From Saxidomus purpurata (taxonomy: Eukaryota; Mollusca; Bivalvia; Venerida; Veneridae), in assembly GCA_022818135.1 (NCBI GenBank), contig JAFMSR010000017.1, positions 12,166,561-12,230,560 of the forward strand: a stretch of DNA of 64,000 nt, given 5' to 3'. The position numbers and the translations under genes were made by a program. The notes below the pieces were generated by a model, which did no database searches, was not told where the DNA came from, and saw nothing but the letters and a program-made list of their open reading frames with translations. Below, in pieces: positions 1-14,900 of the stretch (position 1 is the stretch's first letter; every line of letters starts with the position of its first letter).

Positions 1-415
1 TTCTAAGTCAAAAAAGGGCGTAATTCTGTCAAAAACCTTGACAGAGTTATGTACTCTTGTCTATAGATGGAGGTTATGATGGTAAACAAGTATGGTAAGT
101 TTCAAAGCCATACCTCTAATACTTTTGAAATAAAGTGAGGTGGTACGAAAAACTTAACCAAGCTCAATACACTTTCTAAGTCAAAAAAAGGGCCATAATT
201 CTGTCAAAAACCTTGACGAGTTATGTACTCTTGTCTGTAGATGGAGGTTATGATGGTAAACAAGTATGGTAAGTTTCAAAGCCATACCTCTAATACTTTT
301 GAAATAAAGTGGGGTGGTACGAAAAACTTAACCAAGGTGTGACGCCAACGCCGACGCCGAGGCCGAGGCGAGTAGGATAGCTCCCCTTTTCTTCGAAAAG
401 TCGAGCTAAAAACTG
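1..415. repeat. tandem 173-bp repeat with dispersed-repeat tail
   Basis: Two near-identical units start at 1 and 174 and run to about 336, differing by a few bases. They are followed by a CG-rich stretch of GACGCC/GAGGCC words ending in GAGCTAAAAA at about 415. The same GAGCTAAAAA ending recurs at about 1301-1310, so both blocks probably belong to related dispersed repeats. No coding potential was seen. Confidence 0.8.
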
Positions 416-496
416 CTAATCAACAAGAGGGCCAAGATGGCATTATATCGCTCATCTGGCTACCACTGCCCATAATACAATGTCATCAATAGCAGA

Positions 497-1312
497 ACGG
501 GTAGAGGTCCACTACATAATAATACAGTTCAAATACCTAAGCTCTAGGCCTGTGGTTCTAGACAAGATGATTTCTGAAGTTTTCCCTATTAAAAACTTAC
601 ATGTACATTTAATCAAGTGACCCCCGTGCGGAGTCAAATTTCACTAGTGGGTCGTGATTTGAACAATCTTGGTAGGGGTCCACAAGGCAATGATATATGC
701 AAAATATCTAAGCTCTATACCTTGTGGTTTCAGAGGAGAATTTTTTAAAAAGTTTTCCCTATATAAGCATATGTAAACAAAAGTGACCACTTCGGGCAGG
801 GTAATTTTGACCTACGCCTTATGATTTGAACAATCTTGGTAGAGATCCACTAGGCATTGTTACATGCTAAATATCTAAGCTCTAGGCATTGTGGTTTAAG
901 AGAAGAAGATTTAAAAAAAATATTTCTACTTAAGCCTATGTAGAATCAAGTGACTATATGGGCGGGGTCAATTATGACCCAGGGGTAATGATTTGAACAA
1001 TCTTTGTAGAGGTTCACTAGACAATACTACATGCCAACTATCTAAGGTCTGTGCCTATTGGCTTTGAGAAGATAATTTTTATAGTTTGCTCCTTTCCATT
1101 GCTATGGCAACATGAGTTCTGTATTGAAAAGAAAGTATTAAAACAACTCTGATAGAGCTTCATGCGAGAAATCCCCCGACAGGTTTCAACACAGAGGATC
1201 ACATTCACAATGTGAACGGATGGATGTATGACGTAGGATGGAAGCAGGATAGTAAGAGATCCTAATAGCTCACACTAACACTTTGTGCCAGGTGAGCTAA
1301 AAACAAGAAAAC
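497..1312. repeat. four-unit tandem array of ~170-bp repeats and repeat tail
   Basis: Diverged units begin near 497, 671, 838 and 1006. Each opens with a GGTAGAGGTCCACTAGGC-like stretch, contains TATCTAAGCTCTA, and closes with TGATTTGAACAATCTT. The last unit is followed by a segment ending GGTGAGCTAAAAAC. This is typical of non-coding dispersed repeats in bivalve genomes (family assignment is inference). Confidence 0.7.
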
Positions 1313-2740
1313 CCTAAAATAATCAGGCTCTTGTGAATGTGCAGCTAGTGTAAATGATGATATAACAATAATAACATATGAAAAGTAAGAAATAGAGGAA
1401 TGTTTAGCTAAGACAAAATGCAGGCAAGACGATAATGAAAGTCTACATAAAATTTTGTAATCTTACATGCAAACATTGCACTTCACTGCATATAATATCT
1501 TACAAAAGCATAAACTATAAAAACACTTGTTCAAATAATTATGAGAAAAACAAATTCATCATACAGATGCCAAAACCATATCAAATGTCTTTTTAGAAAT
1601 TTTTTATCCTCTTGTTTAAGTGATAGATATGAAAAGGTAGCCTATTAGTATGGAAATAAAATAAGAAAGTAATTTCTTAAGTAGCATTTAGTCTCTAGAG
1701 TTCAGTGTTATAATACAGTCAATCACAAGTGAGCATTATCTTTATGTAATTTCATTACAACAGGGTTATCCATACATCAATGTGATCGCGAAGATAGATT
1801 TGTTCAAGCCTTGCCTTGCGTAGAATCATACATGTTAGAAGCAAGAGTATGATCAAACCGCAATGGAAGCCAAAACATAACAATAGTACTGTGATCATTT
1901 CACTTCATACATTGTCAATATGAGATTTCTTTTCTGTCACTTAGTATTTACTTGTTAAATAAAGGCTGCTTTTTGACAAAATCTATATAGGTATAAAATA
2001 AAATGCCATATGTCAAAAGTACTAGGGCTACTGTAGCTTCTTTTGTTCACCTATCTCACTCTTCATGCATTTCTACATTTCAAATTGGTTTACAACTTTT
2101 TACATGCGTCAGTTTAACCTGCTGCAACGAGCCTGCAGCAATGTCATAAAGACAACTCAAAAGTGAAGATGCAGAAAGTTTTTCTTTAAGTCAAGTAACC
2201 CTAAGGGATTTACACTATTGATCTACAATAGCGATTTCCAGCTATCAAATGTTAAAGAAGAGAGATAATAAATATGTAGAATTTTAACAGATACTGATAT
2301 CTGAGTAACCAAATTCTGAACTCATTATTTTGTTTTCAATACCATCTCAAACACACAGCAGATATTGTGAAAGTTACATAAACCTCTTGCCTATGAACAG
2401 TACACTGTAAATACCGTCAGAACAAATTTCAAGGTAAAACGTCACAGATGCTGAGTTGAATTATTTATATCTTTAACAGTATTTAAACACACATTATGTA
2501 TACGTGTCTTAGACACAGACCATTACAATCATTTTAATTATGTTCCCAATAAACCAATCACTAGCAGACATGCACAGAAAACACATTATGACACAAAACA
2601 TACACTGTATGAATAAAAAGAAATCCGCATAAAAGACTGTATCCCAGATTCAGAATATTAGATGTTAAATATACATGTCATGTAGGAGTTTAACTCCTTT
2701 AGTATGAATGTCCATGCATACAATGGTCCTTGATTACTTA
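1313..2740. other. AT-rich intergenic stretch, nothing recognised
   Basis: No ORF with coding character, RNA gene or clear repeat was recognised. It lies downstream of the 3' end of the minus-strand PRPP synthetase gene and may include alternative 3' UTR sequence. Confidence 0.5.
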
Positions 2741-2764
2741 TTTTTTTTAATGCAAAGCCTCAAA

Positions 2765-2770
2765 TTTATT
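2765..2770 (-). terminator. candidate polyadenylation signal AATAAA
   Basis: AATAAA on the minus strand lies about 165 nt after the stop codon of the PRPP synthetase-like gene, the expected distance for a short 3' UTR. A T-rich stretch follows just downstream on the plus strand. Other AATAAA words occur further on, so this choice is tentative. Confidence 0.4.
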
Positions 2771-2934
2771 GCAAAACAGAGTCAACCAATGGGACTTTGA
2801 ACCCCTTTCACAAAAAAATCTTAACTGAAACCTGTTTTACAACGTTTTAGCTTAAAATTTACTGTTCTCAAGAAACTAATAAACTTACTAAAGCTGCTAA
2901 CGTGTCATTGTTTCTACAGTTTAATGTTTGTATA

Positions 2935-5900
2935 TTAAGGATTATGTCGGAGATCATACCCCATTAACATTTTAGCAATCGGTTCACAAAGAGATAGCAA
3001 CTTGAATGGGGCATGTTTTGCAATATCAATGGCATGTGGAATAGAATCTGTTATCCAAAAATTCTGGAATCTGAAATCGCCATCTGTAAATTTCTTCCAG
3101 CTGTCATTTGGAAACACAGCGTGAGTTACATAGGCGCTAACACCAACTGAACCTTTTTCAGCAAGGGCCTAAAAATAAAAAACAATATAAAACTCCTCTG
3201 TGTATAATACAATGGGTGTCAGCAGCAACATCAGCAGCAACAATCCAAGGATCATTGATCTCTTTAAGCTGATCTAGTTCATGATATATTTGTGTATATT
3301 CATTTAGAATTCCTACAATTGATAACTAAAATAAAGGGTTTTTAACATAATGGCTTTTTTTGTTGCCAAGTTCAAAAGAAACATTGATTTCCTTTAAGTC
3401 AAAATGATTTAAAACAAAACAAACGATTAAATAACGTTAACTGAAACAGAAACAATTTGTTACACTAAGTTAACTGAAACAAAAAAAAAGAGATCAACTC
3501 AAAAATTCACATCTGAATGTTTACAGGAGACCAGGTGGGACTTTATATAAGGGAGACAAATGGAGATACTAAACTGTTACTTAAATTTACAGAGTAGTTT
3601 ACCTTTCCACACTGTATGAGAGTTCCACCTGTTTGAACTAAGTCATCAACTATGACAACATGTTTGCCTTCTGGATTTCCTGTAAACAATAAAAACACAC
3701 CATTTTTTCTTCATTCATTCAATTACAGGAATTTATACTCAAACCTTTTTATTTGACAAGTTGTTCAATAACATATTAATTTCAGATAGTTTAAAGAACT
3801 TTATTTTCTCACAAAAATCTGTGAGCCAGCAGCAGCAGAAAAGGGGAGATAACTCAGCAGTAAAGTGTACAACAGTTCAAACTCTTGCGCTGTGAACAAT
3901 TCACATTATCATTTACCATCATTTCAAGTTTCATTCATTTCCACCGAGTTCGGCTCATAACAAAATCTGGTATATTATGACTTAACTGAAGTGGGAAAGG
4001 GGAGATAACTAAGTCTTGTGTTTAGCACAACTTCGTATTGCTATCAATCGTTTTGTTCCAAGTTTCATTCAATTCTTTCCAGTAGTTTCAGAGTTTTACT
4101 CCGCACACAATTTCATTGAAGAAAATAAGAAAAACTACAGATACAGTGTGTCTCCACGCATTTTAATTACACATTGTTTATCTAGAATTTGTAATTTTAT
4201 ATTTTCCTCCTTACACCACCCTCTTCTTAGTAAAAGAATAATGCCATATAAAAGAATGTGAGTTACATTGCAATGTGTTAACTGTTACAGAACAATACTA
4301 TATCAAATAGTAAGCAGTACTAGAATATTTAAAATATCTGGCATTTCATAATTTGATGTGTAAACTTGACTCCCTAGAGGAAAAGTACAAAACTGCTTTA
4401 CCATCTTTCACTTTCACAATCCTTTTCTTGCCATCTCTAATTTTTACACATGTGATTGTATCATACTCTGGGAAGAACTGGTGAAACCTCTTGAATGCAC
4501 CATCATCAGGGAAGGCCACTGCAATGTTATTTTTGTCTGGCAAATTCTTCAAGGTGGACAAGAATAGTGGTATAGCAGACTCTAATCTGGAAAATTATTC
4601 AATAAGGGTAATAATAATTATTGCAGCTGTGGGTCAAAAAGAACAGTTTTTCTATCTTTTGTTTTATATAATTACTGAGCTATAATATGTGCAATGGAGG
4701 CTGCTAAGAAATTGGTAACTACAGAATAGTCAATCCATTGGAGTAAATACTGCATATCTTTCAACATAACACAAAAAAAAAAATAGATGCAGATGGAAAA
4801 CTATAGAAATACAAATTAAAAAAAGTAAATGTCATTTTCTTCAAAGGAATTGTTCTGTGGAAATGCATTATTTTCATATCTAGATACCAATGAGTCAAAT
4901 TAAAGACCAATGGATGCTGTAATATATTTGACATAAAAACTGCTAAAAGTTTCTATATTTTTACAGAGACAGGTCTTATATTCAGCAATGTTTCGACCTT
5001 ATTTCCTGATATGACACAGAATATATTAGGGTTATTAGAACAGCAATGTGATCTAGAATGCCAGATTAACTTAAGTAATGCCTCAGATCATACTAGTGCA
5101 GAGCACAAGTATGATCTGATCGCGATGACAGCCGATCTGGCTTCTGGATCACACTTCTATGGTAATGGCCCTTTTATTAATATACATTTGAGTACTTGCC
5201 TGCGCTAATAAACTGTCGTGAGTTTAAATGACATTTATAGCAAAAAATTGAAGACTGACTTTAGTCGCGCAAAAAAAGCTTTGTGTGCAATGTCACTTTA
5301 TTGATGTCACCACGTAAACAAGTAGTGCAAAAGAAAATCAAAAGAGACGTCATTAATGTCATATGTTTGAAAAAACAAAATTTCTACGGTCAAATTGGAA
5401 GAACGCTTACAAAATTTGGCCTGTGCGGATTTCATGTATACAAAACAGAATATCATTTTTGTCTGTTAATATTTAGTAGTTAAATACAGGCTGTCACAAA
5501 GTCAACAATATTTACAGGTATACATGACATAAAAAGATCTGTAGCAAAGCGTAACTTTGTAGCATAGTAAAACTTGGTATGTTTTCACAGAAAGTCTACA
5601 CACTCGTATTGTTAAAAGACCATTTCCCAAGAAGTTCTACCTTGGTATCACATTATCAGAGAAGTTTTCTTTGGTATCACATTATCAGAGAAGTTTCACC
5701 TTGGTATCACATTATCAGAGAAGTTTCACCTTGGTATCACATTTATCAGAGAAATTTTACCTTGGTATCACATTATCAGGGAAGTTTCACCTTGGTATCA
5801 CATTTATTAGAGAAGTTTTACCTTGGTATCACATTATCAGAGAAGTTTTACCTTGGTATCACATTATCAGAGAAGTTTTACCATGGTATCACACTATCAG

Positions 5901-8900
5901 AGAAGTTTTACCTTGGTATCACATTATCAGAGAAGTAGAATCTCTCTTGTAAAGCATGAATATCAAATATGCAGATCTGAACAGGACCTCTTGCTGTTAG
6001 AGGTATTGATGACATCATGATTGCCAAAGTCTGAAAAGAAAAAGGCAGTCTTGAAGGTACTGTGCTTAGACACAAAGGTTATTTGATCATTTACATATTC
6101 AATGAAACTATCTGATAGGCTGTAGAATTCTTCTATTAAATCCTGCTTTCAGATGTTAAAACATTTAATTTCTAAGTTGAAGACAGAGCAACCTTAACAA
6201 TGTCTCTAATCACCCTATCTTAAAAAAAATCTTAAATTTTCAGGGTTTCAATTTGTAATTGGCGAAAAAAAGTCAATATTTAGATGCTGTATAACTTACA
6301 ATTTTTCACTTATTTATGAGGTTTATATGTGAAAAAGGAATATGCTACATATAGTGACATTTTAAACCTGAGCATTATCAGCTGATGTCAACAAAACTTT
6401 TGCCATAACTATTCAGACTTTATATGAATTTGATGAAACTTCTCTGCTGTACCTTTGCAGTAGCTATTTGTCCTTCCGTATCCACTCGCTCCATTGTGCC
6501 CGTTGGGAAATATGGCAAAATAAAATGAAATGATCTTGCTAGGTACCTAAACAAATACAAAATGACAACCAATTTTAAAATGTTATTCTCTACAAATGGG
6601 ACATTTAACTACGTGCTTTAACCAGTCATTAGAACAAGCAGAATGTGTCGGTTTTCTTAAATCACACAGAAATTTGAGATTACAGAACTGTTACACAAAA
6701 AAACTGTTTTTTCTAGTGGAACCTTCTAAGATTGTTCAAATGAAAGTATTTTAGAGATTTATTGTTGTTACCGGATATTCCATATGATATGACCAACGCC
6801 CAAGAACAGTTCAGTTTTTTTAGGTTTCGGAGAAATCTGCATAATACAGAATGCTTTCATTTCCCGGAGACACCCTGTGGTTCTTTAACATGCCCTGTGT
6901 ACAGCATCGATACAATGGGCCTTCAAGGTTTTAGATCTCATCCGAAAGACTATAAGCAATGTTAGTGGAGGAGCGGCAGATCGAACCTGTAATCCCCGGA
7001 TTACAAGTCCAGCGTGAAAACCACTAGACCACTGATTTGCTCCTACAATAAAACTTACATTTAAATTGACATATTAAATGAAAATCAAGTACAACCTACC
7101 TTGGGAACATATATAACACTGAGAGCTGTTCAAATATTACACTAGGGTCATGGAAGCTGCCAAGAAATATAACTGAAAATAAAAAATCACTTTGACATTA
7201 CATGTATGATAACTTAATATTATGACTAAGCAAATCATCAATGTCTAAATTATAGAAAAGCACTATACCCCCTAAAGGGACCTCAGTTTTTAAAAAAATC
7301 AGAAAGTGTAGTGGGTGGATATTAGAAAGAATGATCATTAAATTATTTGATAACTAGTTTCAGAGAAACAGAATTTTATTGTTTTTATATTGAATACAGG
7401 AGAAATAACAATTAAAGGGCAATAACTCTTGCGATACTGATTTGTGTCGCAACTCATGTCGTAACTCGTGATGTGTGTATTTTCTTGTTCATACATGTGT
7501 TGCAACAAATAATTTTGTATAATAACACATAATTAAATTATGAGATAACCAGTTTCAGAGAAATAGAATTTTAATGTTTTTATTTTGAATACAGAAGAAA
7601 TAATAATTAAAGGGCAAATGTCTTAATGGTGACGGCAATCCTATTATCACACATAATGCTAGGACACCTTTCATCTTTTTGCGACTCTATGTACATTATT
7701 CAAGCCTTGCCAGTTAGAATGGCATAACCAATCAGATACAAGTGCGTTAGGAACATACACTATTTATGCATAATTTCAGAGATTCTAATCCGATTTTGAA
7801 GAAAGATGTGTGTGCACCGCCAAACTATGCTATCGTACACTTATTTTAAGTTTCATGAAATTCTATCCACTGGTTCTTCAGTTATGACTCTGGATGGACG
7901 GACAGACAGACAACGCCAAAACATTATCCCTCCGCCTTTGGCAGGAGATTAAAAATATGGCATTTCTGTGCTTGAACTTTTGTCACAACTGTTATTTTTA
8001 TAGATGAGTTTTCTAAAGAAAACTTACTTCAGTCATTGAAATATTTGAATGAGAATAATTAAGAATGCCAGAAAAGAATGATAATTATATAATAAAATAG
8101 GATATCACTAACATGCAGAGCCTAATTATATGCATTGTTTATTTTACATTTTCAAAATACAAACATATGTCTTTTAAAACGAGACTTTCATAAGCTAGTA
8201 TATTACCATCTTTTCCTGCCATAAAATGAACATCTTGTATGAAAAGATTTGGAAATCCATCCTGAAACCTGCCCCATGTGATTGTGTTCCTGTATTCAAC
8301 ACGTCTACTCTTTCCTTCTAGAAGGGCGGGGCCAGAGAGAGATCTATGAAACTGAAATAAGAACACATGTATAAATAAATATAATTAAGGCATTTTTTTC
8401 ACTGAATACTTTCAATATGTACATGTTTCACACAAGACATTATTTCAAGCATCCAGTCTAACTTATCTATTGCAGTCACCCATGGGACTTAATTAAGATA
8501 TGTAAATGTTTTAAGTTGGTAATGTTTCAGTCATGTTCAAGTAGTGAATATCTGGCTGCAAGTATGTGACTAATGTGGTCTTGTCCACGTTGTGAGTTCT
8601 TTTTCAGCTATGTCAGCCTAGCAGCCTGCCAGTCGTCTCCTATTTGTATGTGACTTGTACAATGTAGCACACTGATAGTCAAAACACCTTTTAAATAGAG
8701 GTTTATCATATAATCACCCTTGACTATGACTATTTTTTAGCTAAATTAGTAGTTTTCTGTAATACAGTGTGTAACATAATTATGCCTCAGCAGTACATGT
8801 ATATCAACCTCAGAGCATAAAATTTTCTTATTAGTCATGTAGTTCTTGTATGTATGTACTGTTTATACCTCATGGGTCATGACTGACTCACTGGAATTGA

Positions 8901-11900
8901 AATAAAGATATATAATGTACAAACAGCTCTATAGGAAATTAATTTAAGCTAAAATATCTTTAATCTTTAATAAACAATGCACACTTCAGTAACTATGCTA
9001 ATGATTAAAATGACCGTCGACGCTCGAAAATGTACCTTCGGACATTAGTTACATTATTCAACAATAATTGATAAAAAAACCCATAAAACTTACATTTTTG
9101 TCACCCTCTTTAAATGCAAAACCAATGTTAAAAACTGATAGCCACTATATTTTCCTCAACAGAAATTTACTTTTGGCTTCAAAATTCTCCAAGACCATTA
9201 CTATGGCAAGAACGATTTGAAATGATTCTTTTTTTTATTTTGGCTATACCCTATGGAAAAATGCATACCATGGAAAGAAGACATGAAATTGTTCACCAGA
9301 TATGATATATATTGAAAGAGTATAATTATAATGTTGCAACCAATCAAAATGAGGCTGTTAGGAAATGATTACTGGAATAGTTTACTGCCCATGTAAATTG
9401 GAGTGAGTTTTGACGTCAAATTGTGGTATGTGATGTCATTTTTAGAGTGAACAATGACGCCTTGGGTATACTTTTTCAAAATGTTGTAGTTTTGTATGTA
9501 CTGGACGCAGGTAACTGAAATTTTCCAATAATGATATTGAAATATTGTTTATTCAAAATATGCAAGGATGCTAGTTTCCAAGTATTCTGTCCGAAAGCCC
9601 ATTTTCCCATGTCGTTGGTCAAATGCTATACACATCCTAATTATGTTTATATAAGTTATCTTTAAATTATCAATTCTGTGAAGTATCATTAAATTGTGAC
9701 CAGGGATTTTGGAGATTAAAAGTGCACAAGACTTTAATACTATCTCCATCCCCTGTGACTTTTGACCTAGTGACCCGAAACACTGACCAGGAGCACAACT
9801 AGGCATGGTAATTATCATCTCTGTGAAATATCATTTAGTTCTGACCGCGGGTTTTGTAAATGCGTCAACTGTAAGACGGACATGCTAAATCCAGTTTATC
9901 CCCCTTACACTTTGTGTGTAGGAGCGTATAAATAGGGTAGAACAGGTTACCAGAAACAAAATCGGGTTGTACCGATTATACACCTCGAACGAGGATGGTG
10001 GACTCAAAAAGCACAGATACAAACCAGAAACACAAAGTCAGCCTGGTAAGCTCAATCGGAGACTTGTAGTCTTGAGGTAGCGGGTTTCGTTTCCTGGGGC
10101 TGACCAACTAAAATTACTAACAGTCTTTCAGATGAGACTTAAACCAACGTCACTTGTATGGGTGCTTTACACATGGCATGTTAAAGATCCAGGGGTATCT
10201 CTGAAATTGGGATGCTTTCTGGAGCTTGCACTCTCCTCCAAAACCTAAAATAACTAACCTCTTCTGGGGGCGTTGGTCATGTTGGAAACCAGTACCAATG
10301 AAAAACCTCATATAAAATAAGAACCAGAAACACAGTTTTATTTTGTATTGGCCTTACAGAGGTTACAAAATGTGACAACTTACACTGTGTGTGACAGTTA
10401 AACTGTATTGACGTTTATCAAGGCTTAATAATAATATTGGAAATTATATACTTTGCAATACAGTTTACACTTGAAATAATTTATATACTACTTTAATTGA
10501 TGAAACAAAGCACTACTTTGAAGCTAGCGTATCCGTTTACTTGTCCCTGCAAAGGGTTCGACAGTACAGGAAGATAAATGCTAACCTGCTGATATCAACA
10601 TGCAGACACAACAATATAGTTTTTAACAATGACGTCAAATTGACATGTTATTAAATGGATTGTCAATGCATGGTTTTGCTTTGAAAACCAACAATAAAAT
10701 TACATACCTTAAGAATCTGTTGAATATCATTAGCTGCAAAGCTTAAACTATGAGAAAAACTGCATGCACACAATTCTTAAGTACTTTAATTTCTTTTTTA
10801 AAAATGTAACCGGTAATTTTAAACAATTACTCTAAAAGTTGGCAGGTATGTGATGTATATCTTTAAAATAGCAAATCTCTTACTGGTGCTTTTCCGTCCA
10901 TATTTTCTGGCTTCAGAGTGGTAGGGGATGAAACTGGTGAGTTGAGTTGCTGGCAACCTTCCACAATCTGCTTTGCTAAATGATCCATGCTCGGGTGAGC
11001 ATAGAGTAAAACTGGTTCCCCAGGGACCGACATTCTTATCCCTAGAGAAAAATCCATGTTTTAGGAAATATTTAATGATGAGTTATATGTTTACACATTC
11101 AATTTAACTATATAAGTATAGAGTTTTAATATCTTCCTGCTAATTAAAATTTCCTTCCTCAAACTCAAAGTCTATTCAATCAATACAAACATGCCAAATC
11201 AATAATGACTGATGTTACTGGAATCAGGCAAACATCAAGTGATTGTCGCAAACAGACTGATCAATACTTTATAGACGCTGATATAAACAGAAAGTTCAAA
11301 CTAAATCCCACTTAATTTCTAAATTTAGAAATGTACTATCAAATTGCTTTCATTAAATTTAGGTCAGATTTACGTTTGCCCATGAACTTCTAGTAAAGAT
11401 GATAAAAACTGGGATGTCCTCGGATTGCTGTTAAACAAGTGGGACATGTTGATATTTATTTAATTGATAAAAGGTAGAGCTAAATACCTCTGTATAACTG
11501 GGAGATATTGATTGTTTACATTGCACAACGTTCTCCTTCGTGAAGAGTATGGGGACTAAGGGAGACAACTATTTTCTTTTCAACCCAACGGAAAATAGGG
11601 CCTACTATATAGGTGAATTTAAGGTAACTTGACCCACACAAAATGGACACAAGTGAAAAATGATGCTAAATAGCTTTAAGAACCTGTATTAGTGTGTTTT
11701 GTTGCAAATATTGTTAAAACATTTCATTTTATTTTAATTGGGTTACTTAGATCAACATGTAAAATAAGTCAACTGATGAAATTATTCAAACTAGCCCTTA
11801 TTTACTAGTTCAATGTCTCCTCCAGATGCTCAGCTATAGAAAAAGTTGAACAGTTCTTTCAATTTTATACTTCAACAGTTTATAACACATCAATAAATTG

Positions 11901-14900
11901 TGAAGTCCACATGCTTGAGTTATGGTTTAAGGTGAAGGGCAGGCTTTTTTTTTTTCATTTTTATTTTTTCATTTAATGTAAACTGTGTTTCTCAGTTTGG
12001 TCGGGATGTCATAATATTATAGTATACTGACACTAAAATTCATGTAAAGAGAACTATAAATTAGTGAATTATAATGAAGGACGGATACATTTTGAAACAT
12101 ATTCTTGCTAGTTGACAAACTAAGACTCTGTGACAGATTCAGTGGAAATGAAGAAACTAAAACACAGTTCATACCATTATACCATTGCACAAAAATATAT
12201 TTTCTTGTAACACAAGAACTGAAATGACATGTTTTAACAATATTCGCAACAAGGCACACTAATATGATTAAGGCACTCGGAAAAGTAGGCGGAGTTTCGG
12301 ACATGGAAAAAGCTCCTTCCGACTTTTCTAATTTACTCCCGCTCAAAAATAAAATATAGAAATGGAAATAATATCAGTATAAATACATCAGTCGGATAAA
12401 AAAGATTTGTTTAAGAACCTAAATATTATTTTTAATTACGTCAAGTAAGCCTTAGAATACCCTCTCCTTGCTTTCTTTAAAAAAAGCCAAGAAATTCAGG
12501 ATTAACAGTCATACAATGTTTTGATTCCGGGAGACAAAACTATGAATGAAAACATTTACGTCATCACACTGACGTCATTACTCCACGTTAAAACGTTGTA
12601 CAGTTCAAATTAACGGTACGCATTTAAATCGATTGACTGCTTTGTTAGGTTTAGTCTGGTTCCCGACTTCCTATGATATACGTAGTAATAAGGGGAAGGA
12701 ACTCCAGACTATGTTAGGTTCTGAATCTGACGTCTTCAGAATCTGACGCATAATGTCAGTCAGGTATTTCTTTTTATATTTTATGTATTAGATGATTAAA
12801 ATAAAATAAGTTTGTATAAAACTGTATAGTTATGTTTGATATCTTGAATGGTTGCCCGAAAAGGGGAGTGGGTTCCAACATCTACTATTTATGCTGTTTT
12901 ACACATTACCGCCGAACTGAAAAAAGGGCCGTAGTAGTTACGATAGTTTAAAAAAAAATCGGCTTCTAAGAATCGAAATAATCTATGTCTTGGAGTGCTT
13001 TATCGAAATTGAAGCATTTCCCGTCGGTAATGTGCCTGCGTAATAATTCACTCGGGCTTCGCCCTCGTGAATTATTCCGCCAGGCGCATCACCTCCGGGG
13101 AATGCTTCAGTTTCGATAAAGCACTCCAAGCCATAGATTATTTCTTCAGTAATTTGATTGTATATTATGTCAAAAGACCACCAGACTATATGTTACTAAT
13201 ATCATCATTTTTTCACTGGTGTCCATTTTTGTGTGGGACAAGTTACCTTAATTAAGTTGGCCTATTTCAATTGGGTGAAGTCGAACGATTTTAGCCCGAC
13301 GTTACACAACAATCGGTATTGTGTTCCACGCAAAAAAATGCTATCCTCGTTGTTCAGTCAACTTTCCGCTATTTTGAAGAAACCAGTTTCTATGTTTTTG
13401 TTGTTGGCGCCCACCTTCGTACGAGTTCTGACGGTAGGCCATTCGAATTTTTCGACACCGCAAAAAGTTCCACAGCTTTGTCAGTCGAAAGAGTTGTAGT
13501 GCTGTTGTCCGTAAGTATTTTTTGTGGAGGAAAACAGCCCCCTCTCTGTTTAGCAAATATTCTTTATTGATATTCAAATGAAGATCTAGAGACAGGGCAT
13601 ATCAATGTAAAATTAAGCAAAACGTGAATTATGGCTGTTTACCCTTGATTCGAACAGGAGTTTCCTTTGAGGCGAACAGCTGTTCGGCTTATGGGCAACA
13701 GGCTATTTTCAGATTTCACACATTAATTTAGATCTAGATCTACTAATAGTCTAATAATATCCAGAAAACTATCGAACGATGGAAATTGGGTACCTTTCGT
13801 ATGAAACGTATTAGAAATTATTAGATCTACATTAAGTTCTGTGACATCGAGACCGTCTTGAACGTTTCTGATGTAAAATACATCTATACGGAGGAGGTGC
13901 TTAGCAGCTCACTAGAAGAAGTTAATAATGACACATTGGGCATTCGTGCGAATGCTAAAAAAATGTTCCTGTGACTACCCTTATAAATGATAGGAAGTCA
14001 GGGAAAGTCCAGGAAGGGGCGAAATGGGGCAAGGCGTCTTTTCATAAAGCTATGAAATACATGTTAGGAGAAGAGAAATATTGCGACACTTTATATTAGA
14101 ATGACCAACTAACTCTCTCTACACAGTTGAACTATGACATGTACAAAAAGGATACCTGTATTTGATTACATTCTCCTGTGAAAAATGAAATATGGCGCTA
14201 TTCAACTTCAATCTTTTGATTCAGCCTCTAGGTTGCAAGCTAACATTTTAATGCAATTATAACTAAACGTTCCTGACATTGGTAATTGTCTTGTACGGTT
14301 TACGGGCAGGGTTATTTCCTACATGTTCGACTTAAGGGAAATGTGTTCGTCTTTCGGACGAAAACAGATAGGCTATATATAGTATTTTTAGTGGTTTGAT
14401 TCAACATGTCCAATATAATATTATCCTGAAAGAGCGTAATAAAAACTGTCCTTGGTTAATAGTTAGTTTTCCTAATGAATTTGACCGGATTCGCGTAAGA
14501 ACGGCGTTGAAGTATGACCGTAGAAAAAGCTAACCTGTTCGACCCAAGGATGGGCTACCCTAATGGAAAATAAATGTTTTAAAAGCATCTAGTTAGTTAT
14601 ATAAAAAAAGTTTAGTTATAGTGAATTAGGATTTTAAAGCTGCTCGCTGCTCACCCAGTTCTGTCATGGTCAAAATGATCAAGATTTGAAATTTAGATAA
14701 TTTTAAGTAATTTGTCAATGTGGTCGTTAAATTGAACGAGCATCCCTTTATAGCCTTTACGCGATTGCTTGATTGGCTTCCCTTTGTTTTGTAACTAAGT
14801 TAATATGGCGTCTGCAAGCACTGATTTTTATTCCCCTGACAAGGACCGTTTTGTCGTCAAAGTTCAGTGGACTTGCAGACAACAATAACAAGATGAGTCT

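Noticed and set aside
5641..5935. CRISPR-like array
   Set aside because: Units are contiguous without distinct spacers, and the region is an exon-intron junction of a eukaryotic gene.
5579..6020. Plus-strand open frames of 119, 93 and 65 codons with repeated SHYQRSF units
   Set aside because: They are by-products of a 30-bp (multiple of three) minisatellite that belongs to the minus-strand gene's exon-intron junction.
6966..7046. Functional tRNA gene
   Set aside because: The T-arm does not pair well and the SINE body continues directly downstream; the same head-body combination occurs at 40,672.
11041..11057. Translation start at MDFSLGIR in exon 2
   Set aside because: The bases encoding it form a good polypyrimidine-AG acceptor (TTTTTCTCTAG) that joins in phase with the exon at 17.8 kb.
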